From positions 1 through 13,500 of the forward strand of contig JAPWVC010000025.1 in the NCBI GenBank assembly GCA_028275195.1: 13,500 bases of DNA, read 5' to 3'. This document shows positions 9,691-13,500 of this stretch, in pieces. This stretch comes from Candidatus Acetothermia bacterium. Its GTDB lineage: Bacteria > Bipolaricaulota > Bipolaricaulia > RBG-16-55-9 > JANLFV01. The notes under the pieces were generated by a model that searched no databases, was not told where the DNA came from, and saw nothing but the letters and a program-made list of their open reading frames with translations. Position 1 is the stretch's first letter. Each line of letters starts with the position of its first letter. A program made the position numbers and the translations under genes.

Positions 9691-10995
9691 TTACTTTCTC
9701 CACCTGTAAGAGAGCCACCTCACCAAGATCATCGCGGCATAGCTGATCCCGGCCAGGATGTAGAGCCCGCGATCGTGCAATCCTAACCCGAGGTAGCGGG
9801 CGGCCATGATGATCGCGGCCGTGGCCACGATGAACCAGGTCATGTCGATGATCGGCTCCTCCAGGCCCGCACCGAGCTCCTTTTGCAAATACTCCCGGTC
9901 GACATACCCCTGGACCTCGATCCTCCGGAGAAGAGCGAAGAGGTCCCGGGGGTTCCCCCTCGAGAGCCTGTAAAGCCTCTCTTTGAGGACCTCCAGGTTC
10001 TTCTTCTCGTCGGCCACGGGGATCCCCCTCCCCGAGATGAACTCCTCGACTAGCCGGTCGCTCGCTTCTCTTGAGAGGGGCCGAAGCTCGACCGGGAAGA
10101 AGTGGTGCCAGAGGCTGGCATACCTCGGTTTCTCGGTCTTGGCTGTGGCGATGACCTGGACATTCCTCAGCTCCAGGAGCTCCTGGAGCATCGGCTTCTG
10201 CATGGGGGTGATCTGGTCTATATCGTCTATCAGGAGGAGGTAGCGCTTCCTCGAGCGGGCTAGGGCATCCCTCACCAGCTTGAAGAGCTCGCGGACCTTT
10301 AGCTTCCCCAGGGCCTTCTCGAACTCCTCGACCTCCACCCCCTCCGCAAGGTCCCCCTGGCGGTGGAGCTCCTCCACCAGGTTCAACAAGAAGTCCTTGG
10401 CCGGGCCGGGGGTGGAGAAATGGATGAGAACATCGCAGGGATGGGCGAACCCATCCAAGGAGAGGTGCCGGAGCAAGTGGGACTTCCCATAGCCCTCGAA
10501 CCCCAAGATCAGGGTGTTGGCCCCTTTGGCAGTCAGCCGCTCGACCTCGGTCAGGACCTCCTCCCTCCCAAGGAGGGTGCCATCTCCGGTCTCATCTCCG
10601 GTTGGCTGCAACAAGGTATACCCACTAGGAGTATCTTGCCCTCCTTCGGCCCCTCGGTTGGCTGCAACATCGGGGGAAGAGCGAGAAGGCCCTTGGGATG
10701 CTTGATGTAAACTGATGTAAACCTCCCTTAGACGGTAGTAGTTAGGCCGTTGTGAGCGGCGAACCCGCTCCAAGACCCCAGCCTCCTGAGCTTCCTGGAG
10801 CCCCCTGCTGATTGTCACTCTCGACCACCCGGTCTCTCGAGCTAGCTCCTCTTGAGAGATTTCGACCTCACCACCCCGAGCGTGCGCTTTCAGGATCTCC
10901 ATCAAGCGTTGGGCCTTCGGAGAGAGTTGCGCCGAAGCTAGTGAGGGCGAGGGCTTCCTCCGGAGATGGAGGAGCGCGAAAAAATTTTTTGCCAT
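9691..10995 (-). CDS. HTH-AAA ATPase with C-terminal membrane anchor
   Basis: The 434-aa protein has an N-terminal winged helix (residues 24-92: SPKAQRLMEILKAHARGGEV, then ISQEELARETGWSRVTISRG, then GVLERVRRSQRPNYYRL), a Pro/Gly-rich linker (95-140) with two dispersed repeats, and an AAA-type ATPase (141-375). The P-loop is GFEGYGKS (165-172), Walker B is YLLLIDDID (252-260) and a sensor-like LSRGNPRDLFALLRRI occurs at 344-359, as in the Orc/Cdc6- and STAND-related ATPase_2 groups. Two hydrophobic helices (386-402 and 411-427) end the chain in a basic tail. A DNA-binding ATPase tethered to the membrane suggests DNA positioning, transfer or sensing. No good ribosome site precedes the ATG, which lies 19 nt after the adaptor gene's stop. 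Confidence 0.85.
   Translation of the reverse strand: MAKNFFALLHLRRKPSPSLASAQLSPKAQRLMEILKAHARGGEVEISQEELARETGWSRVTISRGLQEAQEAGVLERVRRSQRPNYYRLREVYISLHQASQGPSRSSPDVAANRGAEGGQDTPSGYTLLQPTGDETGDGTLLGREEVLTEVERLTAKGANTLILGFEGYGKSHLLRHLSLDGFAHPCDVLIHFSTPGPAKDFLLNLVEELHRQGDLAEGVEVEEFEKALGKLKVRELFKLVRDALARSRKRYLLLIDDIDQITPMQKPMLQELLELRNVQVIATAKTEKPRYASLWHHFFPVELRPLSREASDRLVEEFISGRGIPVADEKKNLEVLKERLYRLSRGNPRDLFALLRRIEVQGYVDREYLQKELGAGLEEPIIDMTWFIVATAAIIMAARYLGLGLHDRGLYILAGISYAAMILVRWLSYRWRK
10600..10669. repeat. Two dispersed repeats of the TGTTGCAGCCAACC type inside the ATPase gene
   Basis: Plus-strand GGTTGGCTGCAACA at 10600-10613 and 10656-10669. They fall in the linker between HTH and ATPase domains. 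One is read as DVAANR and the other, in a different frame, as LLQPT, showing that the DNA sequence and not the peptide is what repeats. Confidence 0.8.
10979..10990. other. A6T6 tract at codons 2-6 of the ATPase gene
   Basis: AAAAAATTTTTT is a perfect 12-bp palindrome directly after the start codon (ATGGC then the tract). Such runs favour polymerase slippage and also bend DNA. A one-base slip would truncate the protein early. Confidence 0.6.
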
Positions 10996-11014
10996 ACACC
11001 GACATTACGGACTT

Positions 11015-11569
11015 TCAAGATTTTTCTCCCCCTAGAACTACTCGAAGATGAACTGTTAGGAGGTCCTCGACCTGCTCGACCCAGAGGGCCCCTATCCAGC
11101 CGGAGACCAGGGCATGGACCTCGTTCTTCTCCTTAAGCTCCTTGATCTTGGCCTGGAGTTCAGCCTTTATAAGCTCATCCTGCTCCTTAGCGAGGTTGGC
11201 CTCCAGTTGGCGAAGCTGCTCCTGAACCTCCAAGGAGTGGAAGCCGAGGAGGTCCCCCTCCCGAACTTGCTCCCCTCTCTCGACCAGGATCCCCTTGAGG
11301 GAATCAGTGGTAAACTGGACCTCGACCCAGCTCTCCTTGGGCTTGATCTCAAGATCGAAGCCCAGCTTGCTTACCAAGCTTTTCCCCCAGGAGGTGGAGT
11401 AGGAGAGCTTGAGCGGGCCGAGGCTGGTCGTGGCTTGGGCGGTGAAGGTCGGCTCCTCCGGGGAGAGGGGGTTCTTGACATCGAAGCTCAGGGTGATGGG
11501 CTGTTGGTGCACGAAGTTGTAACTGAAGGCCATCAAGGCCACAAGGAGGAGGATCCACTCGAGCCTCAT
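11015..11569 (-). CDS. Membrane-anchored adaptor-like (HlyD-type) protein
   Basis: The 184-aa protein has an N-terminal membrane anchor or signal (residues 4-18, EWILLLVALMAFSYN), then a beta-rich region (25-90). It ends in a module that reads as half a barrel-sandwich (GILVERGEQVREGDLLGFHS), a coiled-coil hairpin (VQEQLRQLEANLAKEQDELI and onwards) and the second half (NEVHALVSGWIGALWVE). This is the biotinyl-lipoyl plus helical hairpin order of periplasmic adaptor proteins, but much shorter than the family norm and lacking further beta domains. It resembles residues 376-480 of the nearby fusion protein. Its ATG overlaps the lipoprotein gene's stop (ATGA), so the two are coupled. It may bridge membrane partners of the system. 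Confidence 0.75.
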   Translation of the reverse strand: MRLEWILLLVALMAFSYNFVHQQPITLSFDVKNPLSPEEPTFTAQATTSLGPLKLSYSTSWGKSLVSKLGFDLEIKPKESWVEVQFTTDSLKGILVERGEQVREGDLLGFHSLEVQEQLRQLEANLAKEQDELIKAELQAKIKELKEKNEVHALVSGWIGALWVEQVEDLLTVHLRVVLGGEKS

Positions 11570-12081
11570 CCCTGCTCACCCCCTGAGAGCCTCTGCTCGA
11601 TTGCCTTCTTTAACCTCTCAACTGCCCGCTCGAGGGCCCTAGCATTCTCTTTAGCCCTCTCGATCAAGCGGTTCTGGATCGAGGTCGTGATCTCCTCCGG
11701 CGCGCTGAGCTTGTCCTGGATCGACTGGTTCGATTGGGCCACCTCATTGAGGAGCGAGAGGGCCTCGAGCTCGGAGGGGAGGGGTGATTGCCCTCTTCTC
11801 GCCCAGCCCTTCATAGCCTGGTCGAGCTGGGCTATGGCCTCCTCCAGCTCGCCCTTGACCTTGGCCGTCTGCTTGTATGCCTCCTCCCAGAGCTGGGTCT
11901 GGAGGAGAGGGATGAGCCTCTGGGCATGCTCCAGAGCTTGCTTGGCATGCTCAAGGGCTTGGCGCTCTCCTTCGATGGGGGAATCGAAGCAAGAGGTCAA
12001 AGCTAAGGCTAGGGCCACGAGCCCGACGGCCAGCATTACCCCATGCCCCAGGAGCATTCTGACCCTGCTCACCCCTCCCAT
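11566..12081 (-). CDS. Coiled-coil lipoprotein
   Basis: The 171-aa product has a lipoprotein signal: basic start (MGGVSRVRML), hydrophobic core (MLAVGLVALALA) and lipobox Leu28-Thr-Ser-Cys31. The mature part is almost entirely helical, with heptads rich in Ala, Leu, Gln, Glu and Lys (residues 40-90 and 130-165), a long coiled-coil hairpin around a Gly/Pro turn near residue 80. The start at 12081 is preferred because AAGAGG lies 9 nt before it; a GTG at 12108 is possible. It overlaps the adaptor gene by 4 nt and follows the secreted-protein gene by about 50 nt. The coiled coil could pair with the hairpin of the adaptor-like protein; this is inference. Confidence 0.75.
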   Translation of the reverse strand: MGGVSRVRMLLGHGVMLAVGLVALALALTSCFDSPIEGERQALEHAKQALEHAQRLIPLLQTQLWEEAYKQTAKVKGELEEAIAQLDQAMKGWARRGQSPLPSELEALSLLNEVAQSNQSIQDKLSAPEEITTSIQNRLIERAKENARALERAVERLKKAIEQRLSGGEQG

Positions 12082-12133
12082 GTTCGCTAACCTCTTGTCA
12101 ACATGCACACCTGCTAACTTCCAACTAAGCTAA

Positions 12134-12652
12134 CTACCCCTGCCGAACTAGCCAGACCGGTCCCTCGATCACCTCCAGCTTGTGAAGACGGAAGCGGAAG
12201 CGAAGCTCCCAAGGTTTGTATCCAGTGGCTTCGACTCGGACCCAGACCGGCTCCTCCTCGGTCTGCCACATGAGGAATTGGACTTCTTGAGCTCTTGCGA
12301 CCCAATGGCCGTTGACGAAGATATCGGCTGTAACCGGCTGATTGGTCTCTTGATCGAGGATCGGACCATGCCAATATAAAGCCCCCTGTTCGGGGAGGTA
12401 GAGCCAGTTAGGGATCTCAATCTCCTCCAAGATGGAGATAGCCTCCCTCAGGTCCTGCTCCGCATCCTCGGCCAAGTCTTGGGCCTCCTGGAAGTCCTCA
12501 GTAGCCTGAATAGCTTGGACCGAAGAGAGGGCCTCCTCAACGGCGGAGATAGCTCGATCGAGGCCTCGCTGGGGATCCCCGGCGAGGCCGAGGCTGAGCC
12601 AAAGGCCCAGGCTAAGCAGCACCAACGCCAAGAAGGGGATCTTGCTCTTCAT
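12134..12652 (-). CDS. Secreted protein: helical region plus C-terminal beta domain
   Basis: The 172-aa product begins with a Sec-type signal peptide (MKSKIPFLALVLLSLGLWLS, cleavage likely near GLA-GDP). A helical region follows (residues 30-80, Ala/Glu/Gln-rich). The C-terminal 85 residues form a beta domain that looks like a carboxypeptidase-regulatory/PEGA-like sandwich: LYLPEQGALYWHGPILDQET, then TADIFVNGHWVARA, VWVRVEATGYKPWELRFRF and a last strand VIEGPVWLVRQ. The start at 12652 is chosen because GGAGGTGGAGGAG precedes it and the signal peptide follows at once; longer frames reaching 12907 add a non-protein-like stretch. It opens the right-hand gene group. Confidence 0.75.
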   Translation of the reverse strand: MKSKIPFLALVLLSLGLWLSLGLAGDPQRGLDRAISAVEEALSSVQAIQATEDFQEAQDLAEDAEQDLREAISILEEIEIPNWLYLPEQGALYWHGPILDQETNQPVTADIFVNGHWVARAQEVQFLMWQTEEEPVWVRVEATGYKPWELRFRFRLHKLEVIEGPVWLVRQG

Positions 12653-12902
12653 CTCCTCCACCTCCGCTTCGGAGGAGCCCTTTGCCTCCACCCCCTCCCT
12701 CTGCCAGAATGAAGGGATAGCGGGGAGCTCGAGCTCCTGAGGGACGGGCGACACTCTGCTCGAATCGAACCGAGCCGGGTTTGGATCCGGGCAGAGCAAT
12801 AGATCCCCAGGCTCGCTCGAGCTCCCCTGACCGCCGCACCTTCCTCGGTGAGCTTCCTCGGGCCGACCGGGCGCTACTCGCCTCAGAGAGGCCTCTACCC
12901 AC
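12612..12902 (-). CDS. Doubtful Gly/Ser/Arg-rich frame behind a strong ribosome site
   Basis: A 96-aa frame starts at GTG 12902 after AAAGGAGGTGA (12904-12914), with only 4 nt between GGAGG and the start. It is rich in Gly, Ser, Arg and Pro and lacks clear folds. The same frame is open upstream to at least 13144 and there encodes two hydrophobic stretches (SLAFPAIPLFASLAFVV and SYAIGPPLLLVLV) with C-ending codons, so a two-helix membrane protein starting at a TTG or other weak start is an alternative. It overlaps the secreted-protein gene by 41 nt. The strong ribosome site is the main reason to list it. Confidence 0.25.
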   Translation of the reverse strand: MGRGLSEASSARSARGSSPRKVRRSGELERAWGSIALPGSKPGSVRFEQSVARPSGARAPRYPFILAEGGGGGKGLLRSGGGGDEEQDPLLGVGAA

Positions 12903-13188
12903 TTCACCTCCTTTGCGGAATCGATCGACGAGGACGAGGAGGAGCGGCGGGCCTATGGCATAGGAAGCAGAGGGGATGGGAATGGAAGTGAGGGACAGCC
13001 TCCTCTCCCCCTTCGAGTTCGAGGGGCTGTAGCTGGGGAAGTGGACGACGAAGGCCAGGCTAGCAAAGAGAGGGATAGCGGGAAAAGCGAGGGACCGGGC
13101 TGCTCTCCCCGCCCATCGCAGCCGGGAGAAACCGCCGTTCAAGCTTTGGGTAGAGACCTCAACCCGAGCTTGGGCCCGGTCACCCCTT

Positions 13189-13217
13189 ATCTTACCCCTA
13201 AAGGGGGAGATTGCCAA
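13189..13217 (-). promoter_or_regulatory. Promoter of the right-hand gene group
   Basis: On the minus strand -35 TTGGCA (13212-13217) and -10 TAAGAT (13189-13194) are separated by 17 bp; transcription would start near 13182. The first confident gene starts at 12652, leaving a leader of about 530 nt. Beyond it, 13220-13500 holds a 7-bp hairpin (CCCCGCT/AGCGGGG, near 13221-13245) and no gene I can support. Confidence 0.6.
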
Positions 13218-13500
13218 GACCCCCGCTAAACCCCTCAAGCGGGGAGGCTCATGGCTTGGGTAAGATGCGCCTCCCCCACCCCAATCCCTGAAGGGAGCAG
13301 GGGCCTGGATCTGGAACTGGAGCTGAAGTGGAACTCCCATCTTCGGCAGCCCGGCTGTCCCTCACTGCGGCAAGGGATCCGCGGCTTTGCGCCCCCTCCT
13401 CACGGAGGGTTTGCCCTTCTCGGATGGGAAAGCCTATCCCTCTCACCCCGAAAGAGAAGATGGCCCTAGCTAGCCTCACCTCTCGAGGGCTTGGAGCGCC

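Noticed and set aside
11114..12133. 339-aa open frame on the plus strand
   Set aside because: It lies exactly opposite two well-supported minus-strand genes; its Leu-rich text mirrors their coiled coils, and it lacks a ribosome site.
12612..13340. 242-aa minus-strand frame
   Set aside because: As a whole it starts upstream of the predicted transcription start and contains long low-complexity Gly/Ser/Arg text; only its two hydrophobic stretches and the ribosome site at 12904 deserve mention.

Overview
The window looks like an accessory region (plasmid, integrative element or island) of a GC-rich and probably thermophilic bacterium. The evidence is sigma70-type promoters with 17-18 bp spacers, strong GGAGGTGA ribosome sites, heavy use of AGG (Arg), GAG and CTC codons, proteins rich in Glu, Arg and Lys, and a lipoprotein signal. 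No rRNA, tRNA or complete CRISPR array is visible, so I cannot name a lineage. Almost every gene is on the minus strand; one small membrane protein (2607-2792) is on the plus strand.

Layout. 1-260: 5' part of an AbrB-type regulator with promoter and palindrome. 510-1063: AbrB antitoxin/RelE toxin pair with a palindromic operator over its -10. 1240-2514: HTH/excisionase-type regulator followed by three small proteins; its promoter diverges from that of the plus-strand gene, which seems leaderless. 2793-3918: GC-rich and gene-poor, holding one 67-aa gene behind a ~520-nt leader. 3919-5433: small-protein cluster led by a SWIM zinc-finger protein, with a near-consensus promoter and internal hairpins. 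5464-6871: second gene-poor region, with long hairpins, repeats and one weak small gene (6087-6368). 6872-7357: zinc-ribbon protein with short repeats in its linker. 7396-9411: 671-aa fusion of a YdjM-like membrane hydrolase domain, an adaptor-like module and a complete thermonuclease domain. 9691-10995: HTH + AAA ATPase + two membrane segments. 11015-12652: three exported proteins (membrane-anchored adaptor-like, lipoprotein coiled coil, secreted beta domain). 12660-13500: leader with a strong promoter and doubtful coding.

How it may work together. The six right-hand genes share orientation, short spacings and recurring start contexts. They may form one envelope-associated machine: a DNA-binding, membrane-tethered ATPase, a membrane-anchored nuclease/hydrolase, and secreted or lipidated partners. 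The adaptor-like module of the fusion resembles the neighbouring 184-aa protein. This points to DNA handling at the membrane (uptake, transfer or defence), which is inference.

The most unusual signal is a pair of diverged RNA-like elements (3190-3325 and 6369-6501). Each is flanked by complementary Shine-Dalgarno and anti-Shine-Dalgarno arms. Each holds a 7-bp closing stem with different sequence but conserved pairing, a CCC-GNAA-GGG hairpin, a compensated CCGC hairpin, and an AGG-GA-GC-loop-GC-GA-CCT hairpin. On the minus strand each would hide the ribosome site of a small gene and lies far downstream of a promoter. This looks like a previously unnoticed cis-regulatory RNA family. Two short dispersed repeat families (TGTAATAGCCAACC/TGTTGCAGCCAACC and GGCGCGCC-centred palindromes) also run through the window.
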